Shown here: positions 1 through 7,522 of the stretch, piece after piece
Numbering within the stretch: the first letter of the stretch is position 1
Layout: every line of letters begins with the position of its first letter
Source: Pseudomonadota bacterium
GTDB taxonomy: Bacteria > Desulfobacterota > WTBG01 > JAGOGO01
DNA length: 7,845 nucleotides
Direction of reading: 5' to 3'
NCBI GenBank assembly: GCA_021160085.1
Contig: JAGHDE010000063.1
Location: 1 to 7,845 of the forward strand
The notes under the pieces: model-generated
Database searches by the model: none
What the model was told of the DNA's origin: nothing
The model's input: the letters and a program-made list of their open reading frames with translations, nothing else
Made by a program: the position numbers and the translations under genes

Positions 1-24
1 TAATATCCCTTTTTTGGGGAGAGA

Positions 25-46
25 GGGGGGGGTAATTCCCCCTTTT
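25..46 (+). terminator. Weak GC hairpin followed by four T (possible terminator)
   Basis: Five G at 28-32 and five C at 38-42 can pair around the loop taatt, and TTTT follows at 43-46. Read on the plus strand this resembles a short intrinsic terminator; on the minus strand the stem is followed by a C/T run, not a T run. It lies downstream of the AbiEii stop codon, so it could separate the toxin gene from whatever lies to the left. The stem is only 5 bp and no plus-strand gene is visible upstream, so the function is uncertain. The rest of 1-115 shows nothing I can name. Confidence 0.25.
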
Positions 47-115
47 CAGCGCTGCTTTGCCAGTCTGCCTGCAATAATTAAGCAAATAGTCGACTCCGGG
101 TGCGGGAAGCTGTTT

Positions 116-1006
116 TTATAAGCGCTGTGCCTTTACGGATTCCACAATAGCGCACACCAATGCAAAGGCTTCGTTTAAATCAAATCCGGCAATATCACCG
201 GGGCGAAGCACCGGTTTTAAACGACCATTCAGTTGCTTATCGATTTCTTGCTTTCGGTCTGAGGAGACGTCAAGAGGGTCGTTGCCCGGCACGTCAAGTT
301 TGGCTTTCACTATCCTCAAAAAATCGGGTTCTAAAAAATCAAGTTTCATTTTCTTAGCCGCATAGAAAAGGTCGAAAAAGTCCCTGATCGCCGGTTCTTT
401 TCGCGTCAGGGCAGCACGGACCTTTTCCGCATACAATTCCTTCAGTGACATTGCTCGAACCGTAAAGAGGGAAAAAACCGGTTGAGCAAGAAACGGGTTT
501 ATCACAATTGTACGTACCGGTCCGGCTTCAGGGGGGCTGAGAAGCGGTTCACGCAAGCCGACCTCAAGCTTAACTTTTTCCTGTCTCTCAATCACCGCTG
601 ACCGATACTCAATGTATCCGATGTATTGGCGTGATTCGTTATGGCCTCTGAATAATTCTGAAATACTGACTCCGGGAATAACTTCCGGCAGATCCTCAAT
701 CATACGCTTGACGGGCTTCATCCTGGTTTGCCTCTGATTTCGTGAGGCGTCCGCAACAATCGGGATTACAAAGTCCAGATCCTCACTGAGCCGATAAAAG
801 TCCGTATAGACTTTGCTCAGACAGGTCCCGCCTTTGAACACGAGTGATGTTTTTCCGGCAAATAAATACTGCAAGATCAGTGAACAGTAGTAGTCCTTTT
901 CGATCAGAGTGGCGGTAAATCCCGTAGCGGCTTCCGAAGATGCCAGGCACTCCCGAAAAATATCAAAGTCAGCGGCATGAGGATAGAAGAACAATCTCTT
1001 ACCCAT
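116..1006 (-). CDS. abiEii: AbiEii-family nucleotidyltransferase toxin (type IV TA / abortive infection)
   Basis: Toxin half of an AbiE pair: a cytoplasmic DNA-polymerase-beta-like nucleotidyltransferase. Related toxins in this fold (e.g. MenT) add nucleotides to tRNA; the substrate here is unknown. Numbered from the ATG at 1006 (296 aa), the family motifs are all present. Motif I is KGGTCLSK at about 58-65 followed by SEDLDF at 74-79, with the metal-binding Asp pair D76/D78. Motif II is KLEVG near 146-150, motif III AEKVRAALTR near 193-202, and motif IV IRDFFDLF near 207-214. Nothing looks truncated, so the enzyme is probably active. A TTG six bases upstream (1012) is also in frame, but a purine-rich GGGGGGTGA ends 6 nt before the ATG and abuts the TTG, so ATG is preferred. 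The start overlaps the end of abiEi by 8 bp, implying translational coupling with the antitoxin made first. Confidence 0.93.
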   Translation of the reverse strand: MGKRLFFYPHAADFDIFRECLASSEAATGFTATLIEKDYYCSLILQYLFAGKTSLVFKGGTCLSKVYTDFYRLSEDLDFVIPIVADASRNQRQTRMKPVKRMIEDLPEVIPGVSISELFRGHNESRQYIGYIEYRSAVIERQEKVKLEVGLREPLLSPPEAGPVRTIVINPFLAQPVFSLFTVRAMSLKELYAEKVRAALTRKEPAIRDFFDLFYAAKKMKLDFLEPDFLRIVKAKLDVPGNDPLDVSSDRKQEIDKQLNGRLKPVLRPGDIAGFDLNEAFALVCAIVESVKAQRL

Positions 1007-1805
1007 TGACAATCACCCCCCACGTGCGGTTGGCCGATCCTTTCGCCGGTCTGCCGGGAATCCAGGAAATGAGAGCTTTGGAATTTCTCAGATACCGCCG
1101 AAGACAGTTTATACTTCTCGCAGTTTGGCCAAGAGTATCCAACATATACCCTATCCTCCTGGCTGCAGCCTGGTTTCCGTAACATATGGTGGTATCGACT
1201 AACGAGGGTACCAGGTTGACATCTTTTTTGATTTCCTGTCTTATCCAGTCATATCCACGGGGCAGACTATCAAAGCGGGACCAGTCATAGACGGCATCCA
1301 TAAGTGTCCTCGCTTTAGAGGAATAGATAATTGCATCATCTCCCTTTCGTACGGGAAAGATCTCAGTGGCCCCAAGCCGTTTATCCGTAATTTTTATGAA
1401 GTTGAATACCAGGCTTCCGATTGTGCGGCTGCCGGAAATGCGATTGTTATACACAGATGTGCTGCCCGGAATTTGGTCATCGAGACCATAAAAATTAAAC
1501 GCCGCCGGTCCGCAGATCTGATACCGGCCATCCTCTTCTTCCATGAGCTTCCGAAGTGTCAGGGCAACGCCGGGACTATATCCGCCACCGGCAGGTATGC
1601 GGGAAGGAACAAGATACACCCCGCGTTTCAACCTGACAATCCATCTTGATTGCGCCAGACGACGGAGCAAATCACGTTCCTGTAATTCGGTAATGCCTAA
1701 TACCGGCAATAGTTCACCCGTGCGGATGATATCTTTTTTCTTAAGCTGGGTATATGCGAAAAATCTTGAGGAGAGATTTCCCAGCTCCGGGCCTTGTTTT
1801 TTCAT
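999..1805 (-). CDS. abiEi: AbiEi-family antitoxin / transcriptional autoregulator
   Basis: Antitoxin of the AbiE pair, 268 aa, within the usual family size. Residues about 10-68 form the N-terminal winged helix-turn-helix: an amphipathic helical stretch, then LLRRLAQSRWIVRLKRGVYL, where RGVYL is the typical wing. The rest is the AbiEi C-terminal domain, including GPAAFNFYGL at about 99-108, KARTLMDAV near 164-172 and the conserved tail from YGNQAAARRIGYMLDTLG (209-226) to the WGVIVN end. In characterised AbiE systems the protein neutralises the toxin without forming a stable complex with it and represses its own promoter; both roles are inferred here. The ATG at 1805 has no Shine-Dalgarno sequence and lies 8 nt from a -10-like element, suggesting leaderless translation. 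The stop TAA (1001-999) lies within the start region of abiEii. No other early in-frame ATG exists. Confidence 0.93.
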   Translation of the reverse strand: MKKQGPELGNLSSRFFAYTQLKKKDIIRTGELLPVLGITELQERDLLRRLAQSRWIVRLKRGVYLVPSRIPAGGGYSPGVALTLRKLMEEEDGRYQICGPAAFNFYGLDDQIPGSTSVYNNRISGSRTIGSLVFNFIKITDKRLGATEIFPVRKGDDAIIYSSKARTLMDAVYDWSRFDSLPRGYDWIRQEIKKDVNLVPSLVDTTICYGNQAAARRIGYMLDTLGQTARSINCLRRYLRNSKALISWIPGRPAKGSANRTWGVIVNG

Positions 1806-1813
1806 GATATTTT

Positions 1814-1842
1814 ATATTAATGGGTTATTAACCCATTATCAA
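1814..1842 (-). promoter_or_regulatory. Predicted sigma70-type promoter of abiEi-abiEii
   Basis: On the minus strand a -35 TTGATA (1842-1837) is separated by exactly 17 nt from a -10 TAATAT (1819-1814). Each differs from consensus at one or two bases and the spacing is ideal. Only 8 nt (aaaatatc) separate the -10 from the abiEi ATG, so transcription would start at or within about two bases of the start codon. An overlapping alternative is TTGACA (1861-1856), 15 nt, GATAAT (1840-1835), which would give a short leader of about 20 nt. Either choice places the operator palindrome inside the promoter or across its start site. Confidence 0.6.
1818..1838. promoter_or_regulatory. 21-bp perfect palindrome, likely AbiEi operator
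   Basis: Arms taatgggtta (1818-1827) and taacccatta (1829-1838) are exact reverse complements around a single T at 1828. The palindrome fills the spacer between the predicted -35 and -10, so a bound dimeric regulator would block RNA polymerase. AbiEi antitoxins of characterised systems bind inverted repeats in their own promoters, which makes AbiEi the obvious candidate ligand. Only one such site is visible; I found no second copy of the half-site nearby. Confidence 0.65.
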
Positions 1843-1876
1843 TAAAAATTATAAATGTCAAGCCCTCATATTCCCT

Positions 1877-1896
1877 GAAAACCGGTATCCCGGTTA
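1877..1896 (-). terminator. Weak hairpin downstream of fusA
   Basis: On the minus strand AACCGG (1895-1890), loop GATA, CCGGTT (1885-1880) forms a 6-bp GC-rich stem with a four-base loop. It is followed by two more T, giving a TTTT run that includes the stem end. It lies about 40 bp after the fusA stop and upstream of the abiEi promoter. The T run is short, so it may be a weak or leaky terminator that lets some fusA transcripts continue into abiE. Confidence 0.4.
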
Positions 1897-1934
1897 TGTC
1901 ATATCCTCGACTGGCTGAAATTCGATAAAAATTT

Positions 1935-3974
1935 TCAATCGGCATGATCATAATGGGAAAACTGCATGGAGAATGTACCTCTTCCCTGACTGGCAGAACG
2001 AAGGCTGGTGGAATAACCAAACATCTCTTTCAAAGGCACCAAAACCTTGAGGATCGAAACCTTCCCTTTGGGGGTAATTTTTCCCACCTTCCCCCGGCGG
2101 GAGTTAATATCTCCGATAACTTCACCTAAAAAATTTTCGGGGACTACCACATCAACCGACATAATCGGTTCCAAAAGGATGGAACCCGCCTTTCTACAGC
2201 CTTCCTTGACCGCCATGGACGCGGCAACTTTAAAGGCCATTTCGGTTGATGCTCCTTCGCGGTAACTTCCGTCAATAAGTGTTGCTTTAACATCAACCAG
2301 AGGATAACCGACTATAATCCCGCTCAATAATCCTTCCCGGGTCCCGTCCTGAATGGAGCCAATAAAATCAAGGGGGACAATCCCTTCCGGGAGCGCATTC
2401 ACAAAATCAATGCCCTTTCCCCTTTTAAGGGGCTCAAGCCTCAGCTTTACCCGCGCGTAATTCCGGGCATCTGCGATCTCCTTATCAAACACTTCTTCCA
2501 CCTCAACAACTCTGGTGATGGTCTCACGGTATACCACCTGAGGTTTCCCCACATTCACATTCACATTAAAATCCTGCAAAAGCCGGGTTACCAGGACTTC
2601 CAAATGAAGTTCTCCCATCCCCGAGATAACTGTCTGGTCAGAGTCCTCATCGTACTTCACGTTGAAGGTTGGATCCTCATCCACCAGTCTGGAGAGAGCA
2701 TTTTCCAGCTTTTCTAAATCACTCCTGGTTTTCGGCTCGATGGCGATAGACATAACCGGCCGATAGAAATCGATCGGTTCTAAAATAACAGGGTTTTCCC
2801 GGTCACAAAGGGTATTGCCAGTAATGGTATTTTTTAAACCAACCACTGCCACAATATCCCCGGCTTTTGCCTCTTTTAAACGCTCCCTTTTGTTGGAGTG
2901 CATCCTGAAAATTCGGGCAATTCGTTCTGTCTTCTGTTTAGTAATATTATAAATCTCTGCTCCGGCAGGAATTTTACCCGAATAGATTCTCAGAAAGGTG
3001 AGCTTCCTTTTTTCCTCATCGCTTAAAATCTTGAAAGCGAAAGCAGAAAAAGGGGCTTTTTCATTACAGGGCATTTCCTCTTTCTGGCCGTTTAAAGGAT
3101 TTATTCCCACTACCGGCGGAATATCCAGAGGAGAAGGCAGATAGTCTATCACTCCATCCAATACTGGCTGAACCCCTTTGTTCTTTAGCGCTGTTCCACA
3201 AAGAACCGGAGTAACCTTCGTCTGCAAGGTAAGGTTTCTAATCACCCTCCGGATTTTATCAGGAGCAATACTCTCTCCTGATAAATATTCTTCCAGCAGC
3301 ATGTCATCGTGTTCTACTATCTTCTCCAAAAGAAGCTCACGGTATTGCGCGGCTTCATCTCTTTTGTCTTCAGGAATCGGTTCGGCTGAAAAGGTAATCC
3401 CCAGGGTGTCTTCGTGCCATATAACCAGTTCGTTCTGGACGAGGTCAATAATTCCCTTAAAGTCTGCTTCGTTACCAAAGGGAAGCTGGAGCAGAAGCGG
3501 GTCAGTGCCTAATTTTTCTTTCATCTGTTGAATCGTTCCGTGAAAATCTGCTCCTGTCCGATCCATTTTATTTATGAAAGCGATCCGGGGAATACGATAT
3601 TTATCCGCCTGATGCCAAACTGTTTCTGACTGGGGCTCCACTCCTCCCACTGCACAGAAAACAACCACCACCCCATCCAGAACCCTTAATGATCTTTCCA
3701 CCTCAATGGTGAAGTCCACATGACCGGGAGTATCAATGATATGAATATCATGGCCCTTCCAGAGGCAGGTTGTAGCCGCAGACGTTATTGTGATGCCTCG
3801 TTCCTGCTCCTGCGCCAGATAGTCCATGACTGCCTGCCCATCATGAACTTCACCCAATTTATGAGTTCTGCCGGTGTAAAAGAGAATCCTCTCGGTAACC
3901 GTGGTTTTCCCGGCATCAATATGGGCAATTATTCCAATGTTGCGAATTTTTTCTAATTGGTTTGTCTTCGCCAA
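1935..3974 (-). CDS. fusA: Elongation factor G paralogue with diverged domain IV
   Basis: Ribosome-associated translational GTPase, 679 aa (ordinary EF-G is about 690-700). All G-domain motifs are intact: AHIDAGKTT 17-25, switch I RGITIT 59-64, DTPGH 81-85, NKMD 135-138 and GTA 260-262. Domain II is about 305-400; domain III contains GMGELHLEV 452-460; domain V runs from about 603 to the end with [16 protein letters not shown]. Domain IV is unusual. After [11 protein letters not shown] (476-486) the glycine-rich SGGRGQYG-type loop of ordinary EF-G is replaced by a sequence with no glycine (about 495-508). The conserved tip His of the DGSYH motif (E. coli H583) is Arg572. This suggests a specialised paralogue, perhaps of the spdEFG2 kind, and not the main translocase; that is inference. 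The start is TTG, supported by the standard EF-G N-terminus and by lying 3 bp after the GerMN gene. It is not in a str operon. Confidence 0.92.
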   Translation of the reverse strand: MAKTNQLEKIRNIGIIAHIDAGKTTVTERILFYTGRTHKLGEVHDGQAVMDYLAQEQERGITITSAATTCLWKGHDIHIIDTPGHVDFTIEVERSLRVLDGVVVVFCAVGGVEPQSETVWHQADKYRIPRIAFINKMDRTGADFHGTIQQMKEKLGTDPLLLQLPFGNEADFKGIIDLVQNELVIWHEDTLGITFSAEPIPEDKRDEAAQYRELLLEKIVEHDDMLLEEYLSGESIAPDKIRRVIRNLTLQTKVTPVLCGTALKNKGVQPVLDGVIDYLPSPLDIPPVVGINPLNGQKEEMPCNEKAPFSAFAFKILSDEEKRKLTFLRIYSGKIPAGAEIYNITKQKTERIARIFRMHSNKRERLKEAKAGDIVAVVGLKNTITGNTLCDRENPVILEPIDFYRPVMSIAIEPKTRSDLEKLENALSRLVDEDPTFNVKYDEDSDQTVISGMGELHLEVLVTRLLQDFNVNVNVGKPQVVYRETITRVVEVEEVFDKEIADARNYARVKLRLEPLKRGKGIDFVNALPEGIVPLDFIGSIQDGTREGLLSGIIVGYPLVDVKATLIDGSYREGASTEMAFKVAASMAVKEGCRKAGSILLEPIMSVDVVVPENFLGEVIGDINSRRGKVGKITPKGKVSILKVLVPLKEMFGYSTSLRSASQGRGTFSMQFSHYDHAD

Positions 3975-3977
3975 GGT

Positions 3978-4637
3978 TCAACCAGCCTTAATTATGGAAA
4001 GATCAGATTTAAAAGGAGCGCGACAATCAATATGCCCTTTCAAGGTTTCCGGAGCTTCACCTTCTATCAGAATCTGTATCTCTTTCAAGGAAGAAATATT
4101 TAACAGCAATGAGTTAACAATAGAGTAAATCGTGTGCATTTCAGCCAATGTCCCTCCCGGATGATTCTGGGAAAGTTCCCGGCTGAAGTTTATGATGCCT
4201 GTCCCCTTTCCCTTGAGCGAAATACTGCGTATGGCTACCTTTGGGGGGATGGTTTGAAAAAGATCACCTTCCGGTCCCTTAATCAGTTCTTCAACAATCA
4301 CTCTGATCTGATTTTTTACATCTCCTCTTTTCCAGACCAGCTTTCTGGACTCTTTGGAAAGATAGTCGCTGTCAGAATCAGAAAAGTAGAGATTTACCCG
4401 AACGATCTCTTCCTTTATCGGAGTAGCGGAGGGGGGCTTAACAACCGGTTTTTGGGAACGGGTTTTTTCTTTTTGTGATAATCTGGTAACTACTTCCGGG
4501 TTTTTGATCAAGTAGACCGAGCCCGCAGTTATGCCCACCAGAACTAAGAAAATAACAATCCTGATAATGATGGACGGACTCTTTTTAGAACGGGGTTTTG
4601 ATTTGGGCTTCTTTTTGGGCTTTGCTTTTTTAGCCAT
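3978..4637 (-). CDS. Membrane-anchored GerMN-domain protein
   Basis: 219 aa. Residues 2-20 are very rich in Lys/Arg, then one hydrophobic helix spans about 22-44 (IIIRIVIFLVLVGITAGSVY), then a Pro/Lys-rich linker (45-77), then a GerMN domain (about 78-205). Positive-inside logic puts the short tail in the cytoplasm and the domain outside. GerMN features seen are VNLYFSDSDSDYL with a following RKL segment, the VIVEELIKGP helix (113-122), INFS (149-152), a TIYSIVNSLL helix, and the closing LIEGEAPETLKGHID (190-204). The family takes its name from the spore proteins GerM and LpqB-like proteins, but it also occurs in many non-sporulating bacteria, where its role is unknown. I therefore do not infer sporulation. 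No Shine-Dalgarno sequence precedes the ATG. It lies 27 bp after the radical SAM gene and 3 bp before fusA, so coexpression is likely. Confidence 0.85.
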   Translation of the reverse strand: MAKKAKPKKKPKSKPRSKKSPSIIIRIVIFLVLVGITAGSVYLIKNPEVVTRLSQKEKTRSQKPVVKPPSATPIKEEIVRVNLYFSDSDSDYLSKESRKLVWKRGDVKNQIRVIVEELIKGPEGDLFQTIPPKVAIRSISLKGKGTGIINFSRELSQNHPGGTLAEMHTIYSIVNSLLLNISSLKEIQILIEGEAPETLKGHIDCRAPFKSDLSIIKAG

Positions 4638-4664
4638 AAGGTTTTGGAAATTGGAAATTTTATT

Positions 4665-5666
4665 TTATCTGCTCAATAACTGCTCAGGAAAAGGATCTTT
4701 TTCCTTAAAATCGGGGAGGCAACTTTCGTTCCTTTCAAGCTCCTGAATCCAGTATTCATCAAAGTTAAAACCTTCCATCATTTTTCTCACTTCCTCATAT
4801 TCCTCCGGAAGAAGCGAGCGATTTAACCGGGGATGATGGTGGGCTTGATAGGTGGGAACATACTGGGACATAAGGCTGATTCTGATTGAGGGAGACAATG
4901 TCCTGACAATGAGAGAGAGAACCCGTTCACTGTTGGAAAGGTGACTGGGTAACACCAGATGCCGCACAATAACCCCTTTCTGAGCTATTCCTTCTTCATC
5001 CACCCTGATATCTCCCACCTGACGGTGCATTTCTTTAACAGCAGACTGACAGATCAACGGATAGGCAGGGGCATTTGAGTATTCCTCAGCGATATCTTCC
5101 TCTCCGTATTTCCAGTCAGGCAAATAGATGTCTATTATGCCGTCCAGAAGTCTCAGTGTCTCCACCGACTCGTATCCACTGCAATTGTAAATCAGGGGAA
5201 CCTGAAGACCCTTTTCAGCGGCTAAATAAACAGACTTCAGGATAAAAGGAATATAATGAGTCGGGGTTACCAGATCAATGTTATGGCACCCCCTGTCCTG
5301 CAAATCCATCATCACCTCAGCCAGCCTTTCCTCACTTACCAGATAACCAGTTCCCTCTTGACTGATCTGATAATTCTGGCAGAAACAGCATCTAAGCGCA
5401 CAGTGAGCAAAAAAAATTGTCCCCGCCCCTTTTTTGCCGGATATGGGGAGCTCTTCTCCGAAATGCGCTCCAAAATCTGCGATCCTTATCTGATCTCCTC
5501 CTCCGCAAAATCCTTTTTCTCCATTAATTCGGTCAACCCTGCACCTTCGGGGACAAAGGGTGCAGCAGGAGAGAATCTGCATCGCCCGATCCACCCGGAT
5601 AGCCAGTTCCCCCGACTCTCTCAGAATTTGATAGCCTGGTTTATTGTGCAGATTATTCATTATCAT
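4665..5666 (-). CDS. PflX-type radical SAM protein (COG1313-like, PflA homologue)
   Basis: 333 aa radical SAM enzyme of the PflX group, whose members resemble pyruvate formate-lyase activating enzyme but have no established substrate. The radical SAM cluster motif is CALRCCFC, with C89, C93 and C96 in CxxxCxxC spacing. Ahead of it is the group's typical Cys-rich entry, CTLCPRRC plus GEKGFCGG, with C35, C38, C42 and C54, which may bind a second metal site. Further group signatures are GEELPISGKKGAGTIFF (70-86), CHNIDLVTPTHYIP (126-139), YNCSGYES (160-167), DIYLPDWKYG (179-188) and RHLVLP (235-240). The stop of iorA and this ATG share ATGA (4 bp overlap), so translation is coupled to iorA. A second ATG two codons in (5660) is possible. 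No glycyl-radical enzyme is visible nearby, so activation of such an enzyme is unsupported. Confidence 0.9.
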   Translation of the reverse strand: MIMNNLHNKPGYQILRESGELAIRVDRAMQILSCCTLCPRRCRVDRINGEKGFCGGGDQIRIADFGAHFGEELPISGKKGAGTIFFAHCALRCCFCQNYQISQEGTGYLVSEERLAEVMMDLQDRGCHNIDLVTPTHYIPFILKSVYLAAEKGLQVPLIYNCSGYESVETLRLLDGIIDIYLPDWKYGEEDIAEEYSNAPAYPLICQSAVKEMHRQVGDIRVDEEGIAQKGVIVRHLVLPSHLSNSERVLSLIVRTLSPSIRISLMSQYVPTYQAHHHPRLNRSLLPEEYEEVRKMMEGFNFDEYWIQELERNESCLPDFKEKDPFPEQLLSR

Positions 5667-7471
5667 CCGGTTCGGGATTCTTTGATTGCTCCTGCATCAC
5701 ATACCTGAGAACAAATGCTGCATCCAAAACAAAGCAGGGGGTCTATCACTGCCAGCCCCGGCGGTCTTTTCTTTTTATCATTGCCTTTTCCGTTCTTTGC
5801 CGGGGGGGTCAATTTTTCCCATCCTATTGCCGGGCAGCCTACCTTCAGACATTTCTTGCAGCCCGTGCATTCTTCTTCTAAAATTTCATAGCGTGAAGGG
5901 AAAGGGCTGAATTCTTTTCGGTTGAGAATACAGGGAGCCTCGGAAATAATGACTGAAAGTTCGGGGCGATTAACCTCTTCTTTTATAATTTTTAAGGTTT
6001 CCTCAATGGCGTAGGGGTCGACTTTCCGGACATTTTTTATTCCCAGCGCCTGACAAAGCTGGTAATAATCAACCATGTGAGTTTCTTCCCCCCGCATGGT
6101 AAATCCAGTTCCCGGATGTTCCTGTCCACCAGTCATGGCTGTAAAGCGGTTGTCCAGGATGATAATAGTACTCTTACTCTTATTGTAAGACGTATTCAAC
6201 AGACTGGTTATGCCTGAATGGAAGAAGGTAGAATCTCCAATAACAGCGACCACCTTTCCCAGAGCATCATCATGTATGGCCTGTTCAATCCCGTGCGCCT
6301 GCCCAATCCCCGCCCCCATACAAACACAGGTATCGAGGGAACTCAAAGGAGGCATATAAGCCAGCGTATAACAGCCAATGTCTCCGGCCACAAAAACCTT
6401 CAGTTTATTAAAGATATAAAATATGCCCCGGTGGGGGCAACCAGGACAAAGGTTGGGCGGCCGGGCCGGAATAGACTCTGTCGGTTGGGCTGGTTTGCGG
6501 TTCTTAATCCTTTTTGGCTTGATCCCCTCTTCCACCACCCCGGGATCAAATTCACCTAAAACAGGTAAAATCTCCTTTCCGGTAACATCTATTCCTAACC
6601 CTTTGATCTGTTCTTCGAGAAAAGCGTCTAATTCTTCCACTACATAAACCTTCTTTACTTTACTGGCAAACTGTTTGATCATCTCAACCGGTAAAGGGTA
6701 TACCATCCCCAGTTTAAGGTAAGAAGCTTCCGGAAACACCTCCCGAGAATAGTGGTAACAAGCGCCACTGGTTATGATGCCTATATCCTTTTTTCCCCAT
6801 TCAATCCGATTGATCGGGAATTTCTCTGCAAATGCGGTCAGCTCCTTCATTCTTTTTTCTACTAAACGATGCCGCTCCCGCGCATTTACCGGAACCATCA
6901 CATATTTCTGGGGGTTTTTAACCGGTCCTGAAGGTTTGCAGGGTTTTTGGGGTCGTCCCATTTTTACAATGGTTCCAGAGTGGGAAATACGCGTGGTGGT
7001 ACGGAGCATTGTTAAGGTATCGAACCTTTCGCTCAGCTTAAATGCGATCTTTACAAAATCTTTGGCTTCCTGACTGTCACTCGGCTCCAGCATGGGAACT
7101 TTGGCAAATCTGGCATAATTTCGATTATCCTGCTCATTCTGAGAACTATACATATTAGGGTCATCAGCCGTAATCAGTACCAAACCTCCGTTTACTCCAA
7201 TATAAGGAAGGGTCAATAAAGGATCAGCGGCTACGTTGACTCCCACATGTTTCATTACTACCAAAGCCCGCGCTCCCGCTAAAGAAGCTCCGCTTCCCAC
7301 CTCCAAAGCCACTTTTTCGTTGGGGCACCATTCTATGGCAATATTTTTGAACTGAAGAAGACTTTCCATAATTTCAGTGCTCGGAGTTCCTGGATATCCA
7401 GTGGCAACAGTTACTCCCGCCTCGTAAGCGCCTCGGGCGATTCCTTCGTTTCCTGATAACATCTGTTTCAT
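5663..7471 (-). CDS. iorA: Indolepyruvate:ferredoxin oxidoreductase, alpha subunit (IorA)
   Basis: Cytoplasmic, oxygen-sensitive, thiamine-diphosphate enzyme subunit that with IorB converts aryl-2-oxoacids plus CoA to acyl-CoA and CO2, reducing ferredoxin. Related subunits also handle arylacetate in reverse. Numbered from the ATG at 7471 (602 aa): pyrimidine-binding domain with YPGTP 26-30 and NEKVALEVG 51-59; CPGCPHRG 342-349; ThDP/Mg2+ site GDSTFFHSG from 412 with DNR at 440-442 and TAMTGGQ 444-450. The C-terminus carries two [4Fe-4S] ferredoxin motifs: C535/C538/C541/C546 with the IorA-type CxxCxxCxxxxCP, and C581/C584/C587/C591, where the usual Pro after the last Cys is Asp. An in-frame ATG at 7489 lacks a ribosome site, while 7471 has AAGGA 6 nt upstream and gives the family N-terminus MKQMLSGNEGIARG. 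It is first in its operon. No iorB is present in the window. Confidence 0.95.
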   Translation of the reverse strand: MKQMLSGNEGIARGAYEAGVTVATGYPGTPSTEIMESLLQFKNIAIEWCPNEKVALEVGSGASLAGARALVVMKHVGVNVAADPLLTLPYIGVNGGLVLITADDPNMYSSQNEQDNRNYARFAKVPMLEPSDSQEAKDFVKIAFKLSERFDTLTMLRTTTRISHSGTIVKMGRPQKPCKPSGPVKNPQKYVMVPVNARERHRLVEKRMKELTAFAEKFPINRIEWGKKDIGIITSGACYHYSREVFPEASYLKLGMVYPLPVEMIKQFASKVKKVYVVEELDAFLEEQIKGLGIDVTGKEILPVLGEFDPGVVEEGIKPKRIKNRKPAQPTESIPARPPNLCPGCPHRGIFYIFNKLKVFVAGDIGCYTLAYMPPLSSLDTCVCMGAGIGQAHGIEQAIHDDALGKVVAVIGDSTFFHSGITSLLNTSYNKSKSTIIILDNRFTAMTGGQEHPGTGFTMRGEETHMVDYYQLCQALGIKNVRKVDPYAIEETLKIIKEEVNRPELSVIISEAPCILNRKEFSPFPSRYEILEEECTGCKKCLKVGCPAIGWEKLTPPAKNGKGNDKKKRPPGLAVIDPLLCFGCSICSQVCDAGAIKESRTG

Positions 7472-7477
7472 TTTATT

Positions 7478-7482
7478 TCCTT
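7478..7482 (-). promoter_or_regulatory. Ribosome binding site deciding the iorA start
   Basis: AAGGA on the minus strand, 6 nt (aataaa) before the ATG at 7471. It lies inside the extra six codons that would be translated from the ATG at 7489, and nothing comparable precedes 7489. This favours the shorter protein. Confidence 0.7.
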
Positions 7483-7522
7483 GAATCATTTAAAAAGTCT
7501 TTTGGAGCTAAATAGAAAATTA

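Noticed and set aside
1007..1012. TTG at 1012 as the AbiEii start
   Set aside because: The purine-rich ribosome site would touch the TTG directly, while the ATG at 1006 has a normal 6-nt spacing.
904..1185. 93-codon minus-strand open frame across the abiEi/abiEii junction
   Set aside because: It is in a different frame from both AbiE proteins, which are complete and well matched to their families; it is a shadow and not evidence of a frameshift.
1935..3974. Housekeeping EF-G of a str operon
   Set aside because: There are no rpsL, rpsG or tuf neighbours, and domain IV lacks the usual glycine-rich loop and tip His.
3978..4637. GerMN protein as evidence of endospore formation
   Set aside because: GerMN domains are widespread in non-sporulating bacteria and no other sporulation gene is present.
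5256..5708. 150-codon plus-strand open frame
   Set aside because: It lies wholly antisense to the radical SAM gene and the end of iorA, whose motifs are unambiguous, and its own translation shows no domain.
7472..7489. ATG at 7489 as the iorA start
   Set aside because: It has no ribosome site and adds six residues not typical of IorA; the ATG at 7471 has AAGGA at 6 nt and the family N-terminus.
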